A stretch of 64,000 nt of DNA from Astrocystis sublimbata (Eukaryota; Ascomycota; Sordariomycetes; Xylariales; Xylariaceae): assembly GCA_022453515.1 (NCBI GenBank), contig JAJNNY010000054.1, positions 124,001 through 188,000 of the forward strand, read 5' to 3'. Each line of letters starts with the position of its first letter. Positions within the stretch are counted from its first letter, which is position 1. This document shows positions 21,280 to 31,378 of the stretch, one piece after another. The position numbers and the translations under genes are program-made. A model generated the notes under the pieces. That model did not search any database. It had not been told where the DNA came from and saw only the letters and a program-made list of their open reading frames with translations.

Positions 21280-22703
21280 TGCCCAGCCCGGGATTGTGCT
21301 CGAAACAACCCTAAGATAGTTTAGCAAGCACCCCGGCGGTGGGACGACTACAAAAGGCATTCCGTTCTTTCATCTAACATAAGGTACGTCAGGTTTCTTA
21401 CGATCAGGTCTAATCAAGGAAGTACACTCGTTTCGAATCGAAATGTCGGCCCTCCAGTATGGAGCACACAATCTTTCAGAGCCACAGACAATGGCCTTTC
21501 CAATCGTTGATTCAATCACATGAGAAATATGCTATGCAACATGAATGTCAGAGGTAGCCAAGAAACAAGGCTGGTGGTAGGGAGGCACGTACGTACGTCT
21601 TTAACGAATATTGATGCTCTTGAATAATAATTAGTAACATATACAACTCAACCGCAAGTGCCTACCTAATCGCCCACGCGCCCGTAATGTACGTAAGGAA
21701 TCCTGTAGCAAATAGTGTCTTATGCTTGTTGCACGCTGCTGACTGGAGCGGTTTTTGGCCATTGTGTGTTGCCTTGTTTTATTGTGATAAACGAAGCTTA
21801 TACTATACACCCTCAAAGCAAATCAACCAGAACAGGGTCAGCCGAGTCAGTGCTAAAGTGGTGATTGCGGTGAGCCCAATTCTTAACCCACTCGGGGTGG
21901 ATAACTTCTTGATATCACCATGCGACATCATGGATGGAAGGTCGGATTCATACGGGCGAAAGAGAGGTCGACGAGAGTCGCGGCGCGTGTTTGCGTGTCT
22001 GGTATGCAGGTAATTAGTGCGAACTTTTGGGGACAGGGCCTACAAATAGTGAGAAGCTGGGCAGAAAGGTCCTATCAAGAATTTTGCGTCAAGTAACGAC
22101 GTGAAATCATGTGGCACAATCTCCGACGCTGAAGACTCTCCTCAATTGTAGCATCATATTTCCTTGCTAATTAGTCAAAACAATGTAACAGATTCTGCCA
22201 AACAAGTCAAGTAGGCCAAAAATAGCCTTCGTGTGTGGTTGTTCTTTGTCCCAACGGTCCCAGTTTGACGATCGACACGGCTTGTAGCTCCTCATGACAC
22301 GCTCTTCACCTTGCCTGCCGATCACTTAGGCTGGGGGAGACTAACATGTTAAGATTGGACACATTGGCTCAGTGGAAGCTAAGAAAAACACATCAAGCCC
22401 GTTTTGTTTGACTTGTTTCGATTATGGTTGACGTTGGCCTCGTGCTTGTAGAAATATCCACGAAGAGTAGGAATATTTAAGTCAGGGTCGCGCCATTTCT
22501 GACATTGTTCTGTAGAACGTTTGACAGCCCACCAGCATTGCCCCGAACCGTGGGCCACTAAGACCCACGCGAGCCCCCGATCATCGACACTAATGCGGCT
22601 ACCCGTCCCTTAGTGTCCGCCCATCGACCACCAGCTCGCCAGGTACTATATACATATGTAGCCATTGTAGAATCCACCTAGATCAAGTACCTAGTACTAC
22701 CTA
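21280..22703. other. Intergenic region holding repeat copy A
   Basis: No gene is seen. It contains the left copy of a dispersed repeat (21541-21815) and then about 880 bases of promoter-side sequence for the rhodopsin-like gene. Confidence 0.5.
21541..21815 (+). repeat. Dispersed direct repeat, copy A
   Basis: Aligns by eye to 27317-27562 in the same orientation. Shared blocks include GGTAGCCA.GAAAC.AGGC, GGTGGTAGGGAGG, CGTCTTTA.CGA, TAGTAACATATAC.ACTCA and GACTGGAGCGG.TTTTGGC, ending TATACACCCTCA. Copy A carries about 40 extra bases at about 21702-21740. The copies differ at many positions, so the duplication is old or mutated. No coding content is seen. Confidence 0.8.
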
Positions 22704-24131
22704 ATGGCGCCCACAGCGTCCGAGCTGGCGCCTCCAGCTGGCTTTACACCCGCCATCCCGCCTCCCCCGGACGTTACCCCGAACCCTGAGCATCCTGCAT
22801 CGCTGGCTCGCGAAGCCAACATCGTGGTGGGCATCATCGTTCCCACCGTAACCGTCTTTTTCCTACTTCGGACCTACGTCCGTATCTTCATCAAGCGCGC
22901 GTGGATCTTCGAGGATGCTCTAGTCACCGCGACCTGGGCCGCCACTGTCACGTACTGCGCCCTCCTAAGGACGCGCATGGCTCGCCATGGAGGCCAACAC
23001 GGCTGGGATCTTACGGCACATCAGCTTCATGAAGGCTTATACTGGTTCAGTGTCGCTGCTGCTAATTATGGCATCTGCATCTGCATTGCCAAAATCTCTA
23101 TTCTCGTTTTATACCGCCGAATCTTCTCCCCTCGTCGCTCGAGCCACTTCGATATCGCCATCGTCACCTTGATCGTCATACTCGCCTGCTTCTACACTGC
23201 CATCACCCTTGCCAAGATATTTGAGTGCAACCCCCGCGAGAAGATCGTGAGTTGGATATTGAAGTCATTTGCTCATTTTCCTTTTCTCTGTAAGAAACTC
23301 GACGACTCCAAATCTGACTCGGGATCTTGCCTACGGAAAAGCCTGCACCTTACTTACAGGGCTAATTATTGATACTGCAACCGCTTCAGTGGAAACCCTC
23401 AGTCCCAGGCACGTGCCTCAACATCAAGGATATTCTCAATGCTAGCGGGGGCTTCAACGCCGCGACGGACTATCTGATCTTTCTGCTTCCCTTCCAAGCT
23501 GTACGAAAGCTTCAGCTGCCCAAGTTGAAACGAGTCCTCATCGTCTCGGCATTTACCTTTGGGCTAAGGTATGTGAACCTCTGGCCGGGTCGGAGAGGCG
23601 TGACTGGGACATATGCTTACTTGTCGCGCACACAGCGGACCCGTTTTTGCTACTATCGGGTTCATCGTCCGCCTTCAGAGAGCCGGCAACTCAGATACTA
23701 CTTGGAACCAGCCTGACATACTCCTGTGGGGCGCAGGAGAGGCCGCGACTGCGAACCTGTGTGTCTGCTTTCCCGAGCTAGCAGTGCTCTTCAGGAAGCG
23801 CAGTCATCTACGTACAACCCCGCAAAACCCAGCCAATTCGGCATCTCAGGCGTGCGGTGTGCCTCGCGACGGGAGGGCTGGAGGTTCGTCATTCGCCCGA
23901 TACTTCCTCAAGAGCGTCAAGAGTACTTTACTCACCAAAACCAACTTGGGCGATAGATACCTCGAACTACACGCGGAGACGCAACGTCATACCGTACACA
24001 TCAGTCCAGGCGATTCCAACACTCAGGTAAAAACGCCCGGTGACAACGTCATAGTCTTGCAGAACGAAATCACGGTCACGCATGAAAGATGCGTGGCAGG
24101 GAGAACTAAAAAGCTCCGGGGTGCCTCTTAG
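22704..24131 (+). CDS. Rhodopsin-like fungal integral membrane protein
   Basis: A multi-pass membrane protein of the fungal rhodopsin-domain/PTH11-related type, 405 aa. Exons are 22704-23246, 23390-23568 and 23636-24131. The intron junctions restore FECNPREKI-WKPSVPGTCLN and AFTFGLR-SGPVFATIGF, both in phase. Membrane helices include NIVVGIIVPTVTVFFLL, FSVAAANYGICICIAKISIL and IAIVTLIVILACFYTAITLA. The motif WKPSVPGTCLN is close to the usual W....G.C.. pattern of the family. The C-terminal tail is cytoplasmic and polar. Proteins of this type are mostly of unknown function; some act as receptors. It lies inside the repeat-bounded block. Confidence 0.85.
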
Positions 24132-24980
24132 ACCGTGGCTTGGTACCACGGGGGAGGGAGAATGGCAAGTGATAACTCACAGCTTGAGGATGAGCCATGT
24201 CCACCTATAAGCATGATAAACATGCATGCGACAGAGGAAAGTACCTCAAATGTGTATGTTTCCTCCGTGGGACGGCATTATCATAGGGAAAGCAGAGGCT
24301 TGATATCTACCTACTTATGGATAATAATAATAGTAATAATAATAAACCTGGCAAGGTGACAAACAGGAGTGCCTGTGGAAAGGGGTCCCCATGGCACTAC
24401 CTAATTACAATACAACAACTATTCACTTCATTTCGTTTTTGCAACACGCGGTACCTAGTAGCTATTACCTCATCCTTGACTGAGTTGGCAATAGTGTCGA
24501 TGACCTTGGTCGAGGTAAGTTGTAACGGTTTTCGCAGTAGCGTTTACTTTAAGGGTGTTCTTGAGTGATTGTTCAACTGCCTTTGTGATGACTTCTGTCT
24601 GCGAGTTTTCCATATCGTCGAGTTAATCCTCGATAACTAGAAATCAGTTACAATATCACGCATCATATCCATGCTTATAGCGTTGTACATGGTGACCACG
24701 TTGGTCAGCATATCATGGAGTGTAATTGTAGATGAGGCCAGGGATAATTTAACGTGAACTCTCAGGGAGGGTATCAGCTTATTGTTACACAAAGCTTACT
24801 GCTTCGGGAGGTCTAATAATAACAACCTCTGGCGTGGTGAGTTCTGCAGCACGAAAAGCTTATTCGCATCTCCTGTGTTTTTGGGCTACAAACAGTTACC
24901 GGCCGTCTGTCATCCATCAACCGACAGTTCACACGACTATGGAAAACTTGAGCTGAGACTGATCACCCCTTGCAATAATC
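24132..24980. other. Intergenic between the rhodopsin-like and SDR genes
   Basis: No gene is supported. A short imperfect AAT microsatellite lies at 24320-24345. Confidence 0.5.
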
Positions 24981-26129
24981 ATGCCGTCTCTAACGCACTT
25001 CTGGGCGCACTTCTTCCCGCCCAACCCCGTCTTCACCGAGGCCAACTTGCCCGACGACCTCTTCGGCAAAGTTTACGTAGTCACAGGTGCCAACACTGGC
25101 ATTGGAAAGGACATCACCCGTCTCTTGTACGCCGCTAACGCAAAGGTCTACGTCCTTTGCCGCTCGGCGGACAAGGCGCTCAAGGCTATCCAGGACATCG
25201 AGACGGCCTTCCCACATTCAAAGGGCAGCTTGGTCTTCATTGCCTGCGACCTTGCCGACTTGGCAAGTGTCAAGGCCGCCGCCGACGCCTTCCTAGCCCG
25301 CGAGAAGCGCCTGGATGTGCTCTTCAACAATGCCGGCGTTGTACGTCTTGCCACCCGCCTCTCGGACATCGAAGTGTCTTTTTCTCCGATTCTGCCTCGA
25401 TGCTAATGAACAACAGATGATCGGCCCGACCGAGGCTGGCGAGCCCATTCCCCTGACAGCGCAGGGCCACGAGCTCTGCCTGGGCGTCAACTGCGTGGCC
25501 ACCCACCTGCTGACTCGGCTGCTCACGCCCACCCTCCTATCCACGGAAGGCTTGGCGCGCATCGTCTGGTACAGCTCATTCAGCATGGAGATGGCCGCGC
25601 ACCAGGACGTCGGCATTCGCACAGACAACCTCGACTACCACAAGCCGGAGCCGCACACGATCCGCTACAGCCTAAGCAAGACGGGCGCCTGGGCCCTGTG
25701 CATCGAGCACGACCGCCGCTACCGCGCCCAGGGCGTCGCAAGCGTGCCTATCGATCCCGGCAACGTCGTCTCCGAGTTGGCGCGCGACCAGGCCTTGCGG
25801 TTGCGCATAGTTGGCTGGCTCGTGTGGTATCCAACCATCAAAGGGGCCTTCACGGCGCTCTACGCCGGCTTCTCGCCCGAGACCGTCGCCGATCAGGCCG
25901 ACTTGGTCCAAGTTATGGGGTAAGCTTCTGTTTCCTAAACTAAACACTGCGTGACCGAGATCCCCCTCCCAGCTAAAAGTGTTTGTGTCGCGCAGTTGCT
26001 CCGTTTGGGCGTCTCTTTCCTCTCCGGCCCGATTTGATCAAGACCACGCTGCTCGAGGAAGACGGTGGAACTGTGGGCACAGCCAAGTTTTGGAGCTGGT
26101 GCGAGGAACAGATTCAGGGGTATGTTTGA
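24981..26129 (+). pseudogene. Short-chain dehydrogenase/reductase with a frame break before the last exon
   Basis: A classical SDR, an NAD(P)-dependent oxidoreductase. The cofactor motif TGANTGIG is at about residues 36-43. NNAG follows in exon 1, and the catalytic Y-x3-K is in RYSLSKTGAW. The intron 25341-25416 (GTACGT...CAACAG) joins NNAGV to MIGPTEAGEP cleanly. Exon 2 runs to about 25919. The expected last exon is clear at 25996-26129, encoding the typical end FPLRPDLIKTTLLEEDGGT ... WCEEQIQGYV. However, the GTAAGC donor at 25920 and the CGCAG acceptor at 25995 join it in the wrong frame. A one-base indel or an unusual splice is needed. The annotated product may therefore be truncated. It sits beside a PKS fragment, which suggests a former biosynthetic role. 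Confidence 0.75.
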
Positions 26130-26279
26130 TGGTACTAGATTAGAAGGACCCCAAGAGGGTGCCCTCGTGGAATCCCGGACCAGTTCTAGACCAGCTCCAA
26201 GATAGTAGATGCACTCACCTACTAGTGAAGCCGACGGCACGCGCCGTTCCATAGGTACTCAGCCGCTCACTTGCCCCTC

Positions 26280-27234
26280 GACTGAGAGTGCCTGTCCGCG
26301 TCGGCGGTGGCCGCTCCGCGCTATGACTCTGATAATCACGACAAACGTGCAATGCTTTCGGCACTCTTCGCGCACCTATTCGTCATGGAAATTCTCCGGC
26401 CGCTGCCAGGATTTAAGGCAGTCTTTGTTGCCCACAACCCGCCACCGCTTGTGTCGGCAGCACTTCGCGTCCAGTCCAAGACACAAGTCGTACAGATTAT
26501 TTTGACGACGGATTCGGCTGACGACACTTGCATCGCTGATGACCATGTTACTTGGGTCAGTCTGCCTCGATTTGCGACACAGTCTGAAATGGACGAGATA
26601 CTGCTGCAGCTCCCTGGCGTTCCATCTGCTTTTGTCGACTTCTCCGGCCGAGACAGCCTCGAGGGGGGAGGTGACATTAATTAAAGCCCTGCAGGGTCAG
26701 AACAGCTCCCTGCTAATTATGAGGGCCGACGATCTGTGCTCAAACTCCGGCTCTGCGGACGGATGTGCTTCCCCTCTTTCCCTTGGGAACATGTCGAACA
26801 AGGCCCTCGCCAACGTCACAGTCTCAGCTTTGAGTGGTTGCCCTGCCCCAATCACGGAGCGTCCTGAGGATCTCGTTAGTGGAGCAAGTCGCCCTCAGTT
26901 AGATCTCGCATCGATGAACGTGATTGATTGGGAAGTTGCACCCAGCACAACTCTCCCCGTGCACATCAGTCGGCTCGACAGGAAGCCCATGTTCAAAGCT
27001 GACAGGACATACTGGGTCGTACACATGTCTCGCGCCCTACTTGCGTTGGATGCCATGCGCAATATTGACCCAACGAACCCCGAGGCCTCTGAGGTACTAC
27101 CGAGAGGAGAATGGACGAGACAGGCTCTGGCAGCTGGTCTACACCCTGGCGTGGCCGTGCTGATCGAGACCATGGACCAAGTTGGCCAACATTACCCGAG
27201 GCTATGGAAGGGTTCAAGCGGGCGTCGGGCATAA
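26280..27234 (+). pseudogene. Reducing polyketide synthase (PKS or PKS-NRPS) fragment
   Basis: A remnant of the linker/pseudo-KR to KR region of a highly reducing PKS. The first part, in one frame (to about 26684), reads VFVAHNPPPLVSAALRVQSK ... VPSAFVDFSGRD, as in structural KR subdomains. The next part, in another frame (about 26680-27030), reads VIDWEVAPSTTLPVHISRL, then MFKADRTYWVV, the standard start of the catalytic KR where TYWLVG is usual. The NADPH-binding glycines that should follow are lost, and after HMSRALL the sequence is no longer PKS-like. No KS, AT or ACP is present. It is therefore a decayed piece, not a working gene. The final 60 residues are of unknown origin. Confidence 0.65.
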
Positions 27235-27316
27235 TCAGAATCAGATTTAGCACCCTTAGAGATTGACTGATTTGAAGCCCGAAATATTTTGTTTGACTGT
27301 GTAATACCTATGTTAG

Positions 27317-27562
27317 CATGAATATAAGGGGTAGCCACGAAACGAGGCCGGTGGTAGGGAGGGAATTGTTACACGGACGTACATACGTCTTTAGCGACTT
27401 TCGATGCTCATGAACAATAGTAACATATACCACTCACCACATTGGAAGTGTCTGCCTCGTCACACACACGCCATGATGTACCTAAGGAAAGACTGGAGCG
27501 GCTTTTGGCTATTATGCATTGCCGTGTCTTTTTATTATAAACGAGACTTATACACCCTCAGC
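27317..27562 (+). repeat. Dispersed direct repeat, copy B
   Basis: The second copy of the repeat found at 21541-21815, in the same orientation and 5.8 kb away. It lacks about 40 bases present in copy A just before GACTGGAGCGG. The two copies bracket the rhodopsin-like, SDR and PKS-fragment block. Confidence 0.8.
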
Positions 27563-28015
27563 CCGCACTGCAGGCTCCCGATAAATCGCCATGGAAGAAT
27601 TGTTTCCTCTGCGTAAATCATGTATATATGTAGCTTATCAGCCACTTGACTAAGAACGAGGGGAGCTGAGTCTGAGCGAAACTTCGAGCCAAAGCGGCCA
27701 TTGGTAAATAACTAGTAGTAAAATCTACATAGAACCTTGAGCCCTCGAGCCCCCAACAGACATCTCTAACTTGGCCTCCTCACCTACATTGGTACCTTGC
27801 TAGCCTACTCTGGGCCTAGTTTTGTCGCAGCATGGGTCAAGCTCAGATGTGGCTGAGAGGCTAAGTGTGGCTGGTGCATAGCCAGCTTCGTCCGACGGCT
27901 CAAGAATCTCGCGCAGGCTTTCGGCATCGTCAACCCCCTTCGACCGCCAACGAACTATCTTCACTCAGCCATTGAGATACCCTGCTCTGCTCGCACCTCG
28001 CGATCTGCCGTCAAG
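27563..28015. other. Intergenic upstream of the QCR10-like gene
   Basis: Promoter and leader of the downstream gene. No other feature is recognised. Confidence 0.45.
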
Positions 28016-28974
28016 ATGGTCTTCCAGGTGAGTCTAGCCGACCCAATATCATACACACAAACATGCGCGCTCGCTTTGTGCCATTGCCAATAGCTGACCC
28101 GATGCATCATCTCCAGTCTCCCATCCTCCGGGCCGCGCAGGCCGCGCAGTTTCCTTCATACAAGAGCCCCTACGGACCCAAGTGAGTGCCGACCGCCTGC
28201 AGACGACAAATATCGCCGACACGAAGAGGGAGGAGCCGATATGTCGGAATGCCATTCCGGAGCTCCCTCGGCGCCGACGCGAGCGCCGCTCAATGAATGA
28301 CGGAACGGTGCACCGCCCGACGCATGGCTAACGACGATGCGCAACACCAGGTACCACTACCAATCTCATGTCGCTGGCTGGACGGTCAAGCAGCTCACCG
28401 GACTGTAAGACTCTCTCACGTCATTATCATCAACCGAGAATCTCCCCAGCACCCGCAGGTGTTTGACCCAAACCCTGCCACCCTGGGACATCGAATTCCA
28501 GCATCGCGGAGGTGGTCGAGCTAGTGCTCTTCTATACTTCTTTCCTCCCCTTTGATCAAAGCTTCATATGATGTATACTTTTCCAAAAGTATTCGCTACT
28601 TCAGAGCCTGTTCGGCAGGCCATGAGACTAAATTAACACCAAAACGCTGATGAAGCATCATTTGATCTGTTTCCATTTCTTACCATTTTATGCAAGACCG
28701 ACCAGGTCACGCTACAACCTGCAATAGACAAAAGCAGCTAACAAATGACATCCATCCAGTGGTGTGAAATCCGGCATGTTCGGCGGCGTCGCTCTCTTCG
28801 CCGTCATCTTCTTCGCCTCGGGCATCCCCAGGGTGCAGAGGGACATTCTGATGAAGATTCCCGTCATCAGCGAGCACTACGTCAACGAGACCCCCGCCTC
28901 GGACAACGTAAGGACTTCCTCACTCCTGATTCTGTAGCTAACATATGAGCTAACACTTCGTCTAGCCCTTCTAA
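28016..28974 (+). CDS. QCR10: Cytochrome bc1 complex subunit 10 (QCR10-like)
   Basis: A 95-aa mitochondrial inner-membrane protein split over five coding exons: 28016-28027, 28117-28181, 28351-28404, 28760-28907 and 28966-28974. All junctions are in phase and use GTGAGT, GTGAGT, GTAAGA and GTAAGG donors. The N-terminus MVFQSPILRAAQAAQFPSYK is followed by SPYGPKYHYQSHVAGW, one membrane helix (GGVALFAVIFFASG) and IPRVQRDILMKIP, and ends PASDNPF. This order matches fungal QCR10, an accessory subunit of complex III (ubiquinol-cytochrome c reductase). The first exon has four codons and the last coding exon only two plus the stop. An alternative is another small respiratory subunit. Confidence 0.78.
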
Positions 28975-29283
28975 ACTAGAATCAAGAACAAAACAAATAG
29001 ATATTGGGCCTGGGAGCGTGTAGATATGATCATCATTCCATGCATCGGCAGCAGCGTGCATGTAACGGCGAACCTGTATCATAACAAATACCAATAGATT
29101 TTCAATTCCGTCCCTCCAATTGCGGACAGAACTCGCCGTGGCGTTCTAGTAAATACAGGTTCCCTGTACTTGGGAAGCACTTGGTCTAATGTCTACTTTG
29201 ATATTGTACACTGTTGTTCATTCATTACACTTTTTCCTCTTATGACGTTGTAAGCTGGAAGATTAGCATGCATGTATGCGGCT
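28975..29283. other. Convergent 3' region
   Basis: Short spacer between the QCR10-like gene and the convergent dihydroorotate dehydrogenase gene. Likely only 3' untranslated sequence. Confidence 0.45.
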
Positions 29284-30876
29284 TTACGCCTTGGGCGTGT
29301 TCACTTCGGCCTTCATCTCGTCCTTCATACGAGTGATGGTGCCCGCGCCGCCGTAGACGAGACCGGTGTACACCATGGCAATGCTCGCTCCGGCATTCAG
29401 CACCTTCAGCGCGTCGCGGCCATTCGTGATGCCACCCGTCGCGAATATGACCTTCTGCTCCGCCTCCTTGCCCTTAGCAGGGGCGTTGACAGTCGGGGTG
29501 GTCTTGCTCTTGCTCGCGAGACCCTCTTTCGGGATTCCGATGATCGTGTCATCGATACCAGCCAGGCTCGTGTCGACGGCCTCGTCGGTGATCTTCTGCT
29601 CCTGCACATGCTCCCGCCACGCAGAGCCGTCCAGCATCTTCCTGTACCGCCCCACGAGATCGACGGTGCGGCCCAGCATCATGGGTCCCGAGTATCCGCC
29701 CGTCTCCGTCAGCGTCATCTGCTCCTTGGGCGTGATGCCGACGCCCGGCGGGATGATATCCGTGCGGCGCTTCGTCGTATTTCCCACAATCACGCCGTCG
29801 ACACCGCTGGACCACACGGCCTGGACGATGCCCTCCATCTGCGTGTCCTCGTCCTCGTCAGGCGAGACCTTGACCATGACCCGCGGCTTCGTCTTGCGTT
29901 CCGTCTTCTGCGCCTCGTCGACCACGGCGCCTAGCAGCCGCGTCAAGGGCTCCGTCGCCTGCAGATCGCGCAGGCCGGGGGTGTTGGGGCTGCTGACGTT
30001 GACGACGATGACGTCGGCGTAGCGCCCCAGCTGCTTCACGCAGTAGACGTAGTCGCGCTTCACGGCCTCCAGGTCGCCCTCGTCCGTCTCCTTGTTCTTG
30101 GCAATCTGCACCAGCAGCATGCGACCCGGCGACAGCGCCCCGGGAGGCACGCCGGCCTCGCCGTTCAGCACGGTCTCCTCGTCGGATCCGATACTCTTGG
30201 CGTATCGTCGCACGCGCTCTCGCAGACGCATGGCTACGTTGTCGGCGCCGCGCGAGTTGAGCCCGTACCGGTTGATCAGGCCGTCGATGCCCGGGATGCG
30301 GAACATGCGCGGTCGCGGGTTCCCGTCCTGGGGCAAGGGTGTGCAGCCGCCGACCTCGACAACGGAGGCGCCGAGCGCGAAGAGGGCGTCGGGGATCTCG
30401 GCGTGCTTGTCGAGCCCGGCGGAGATGGCGAGCGGGTTGGCCAGGTGCGCTCCGAAGACGGAGACGGAGAGGTCCGCGGCGCCATCTTGGGCAGCAGTAG
30501 CTAGCACCGAGGCACGTTCTCGCGGATGCAGGTTGAGGTTGTACAGGTTCTTCATGGACGAGACGGCGGCTTCGTGCGCCTCTTCGGCGTCTGGGTAGAC
30601 GAAGCGCAGCAGCGGCGGGATCACATGTTGGTGGAAGAAGGCGCGGGTGTCGGTCGTGTAGATGTAGATGGCGGTGCTGGAGAGGGTCAGGCCTGTTACG
30701 AGCCCGAAGGTCCGGACGCTGGCTGCGAGGGTGGAGGGCCCGGTTGTTGACGAGGTCGACGATGCGCGCTGGGAGATTCGCGGGAGGGCTCTCGGTGCTG
30801 TTCGTCGAGCTGCGGTGGCGGGCGTGGCGGCGAGGAAAAGAGGGACACGCTGGGAAACAGCGCGTGGAGGTGCCAT
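29284..30876 (-). CDS. Class 2 dihydroorotate dehydrogenase, mitochondrial
   Basis: Catalyses dihydroorotate to orotate with ubiquinone as acceptor, the fourth step of pyrimidine synthesis, on the mitochondrial inner membrane. The 530-aa protein starts at the ATG at 30876 (ACAATGGCA); a longer frame would need a TTG. The N-terminus is basic and Ala/Arg-rich (targeting peptide), then comes a membrane segment (FGLVTGLTLSSTAIYIY). The FMN barrel follows with NPLAISAGLDKHAEIPDAL, GLNSRGAD and the catalytic-loop region VVNVSSPNTPGLRDLQ. Near the C-terminus are FATGGITNGRDALKVLNAGAS and MVYTGLVYGG. An insert of about 60 residues between GGYSGP and the last motif is usual in fungi. Divergent from ALG10. 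Confidence 0.92.
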   Translation of the reverse strand: MAPPRAVSQRVPLFLAATPATAARRTAPRALPRISQRASSTSSTTGPSTLAASVRTFGLVTGLTLSSTAIYIYTTDTRAFFHQHVIPPLLRFVYPDAEEAHEAAVSSMKNLYNLNLHPRERASVLATAAQDGAADLSVSVFGAHLANPLAISAGLDKHAEIPDALFALGASVVEVGGCTPLPQDGNPRPRMFRIPGIDGLINRYGLNSRGADNVAMRLRERVRRYAKSIGSDEETVLNGEAGVPPGALSPGRMLLVQIAKNKETDEGDLEAVKRDYVYCVKQLGRYADVIVVNVSSPNTPGLRDLQATEPLTRLLGAVVDEAQKTERKTKPRVMVKVSPDEDEDTQMEGIVQAVWSSGVDGVIVGNTTKRRTDIIPPGVGITPKEQMTLTETGGYSGPMMLGRTVDLVGRYRKMLDGSAWREHVQEQKITDEAVDTSLAGIDDTIIGIPKEGLASKSKTTPTVNAPAKGKEAEQKVIFATGGITNGRDALKVLNAGASIAMVYTGLVYGGAGTITRMKDEMKAEVNTPKA

Positions 30877-31378
30877 TGTCGCGGGGGTGTGGTTGGGCCT
30901 TGCAGCCCTCAATGGCAGATGGTGAACGAGGTAAATGAGTGACTGGCTGAGTGAATTGCACAGAGAGTAAAAAACATCGCAAACAGGCGGGCTGGAGTGG
31001 TATTGAGGCTGGGTTGAGGCTTGATTGAGACCGTCTCGGAATGTCTTAGTCGGCTTAGTGACGTCCGCGGCAGCTGCAACTGCCGGTCGAGCGGTCCGTC
31101 GATGACCTAATCAGGGCAAGTGAGAACCTGTGGGTCCGGGGTTCGTCAATCTACACTCGGTGTTGTTTAGTTGTTGTCTTACTCGATTTGGAAGTAATTC
31201 TTAGCTGGCAGCGCAAACAACAGGAGACGAGCAAACATGCTGAGTTCTACATAACCAGAACAAACTTATCACCATCCCTCTTTCTTTTCTGTACCGAAAC
31301 ATGCGGGAGTGCAGGTGCATTGTTTGATTTGATTTGGGTTTCATTGTAATCAGAAAGTGGCATACCTGATGCGACAAC
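30877..31378. promoter_or_regulatory. Shared divergent promoter, DHODH and ALG10
   Basis: About 500 bases separate the two divergent starts (30876 minus, 31379 plus). No clear TATA or named operator was found. Shared regulation is possible but not shown. Confidence 0.4.

Noticed and set aside
21541..27562. The two repeats as LTRs of one full retrotransposon
   Set aside because: The interval holds host-type genes and no gag, protease, reverse transcriptase or integrase signal.
29858..30982. Minus-strand open frame of 374 codons, Arg/Pro-rich
   Set aside because: It overlaps dihydroorotate dehydrogenase in another frame. Composition reflects GC-rich codons, not a protein.
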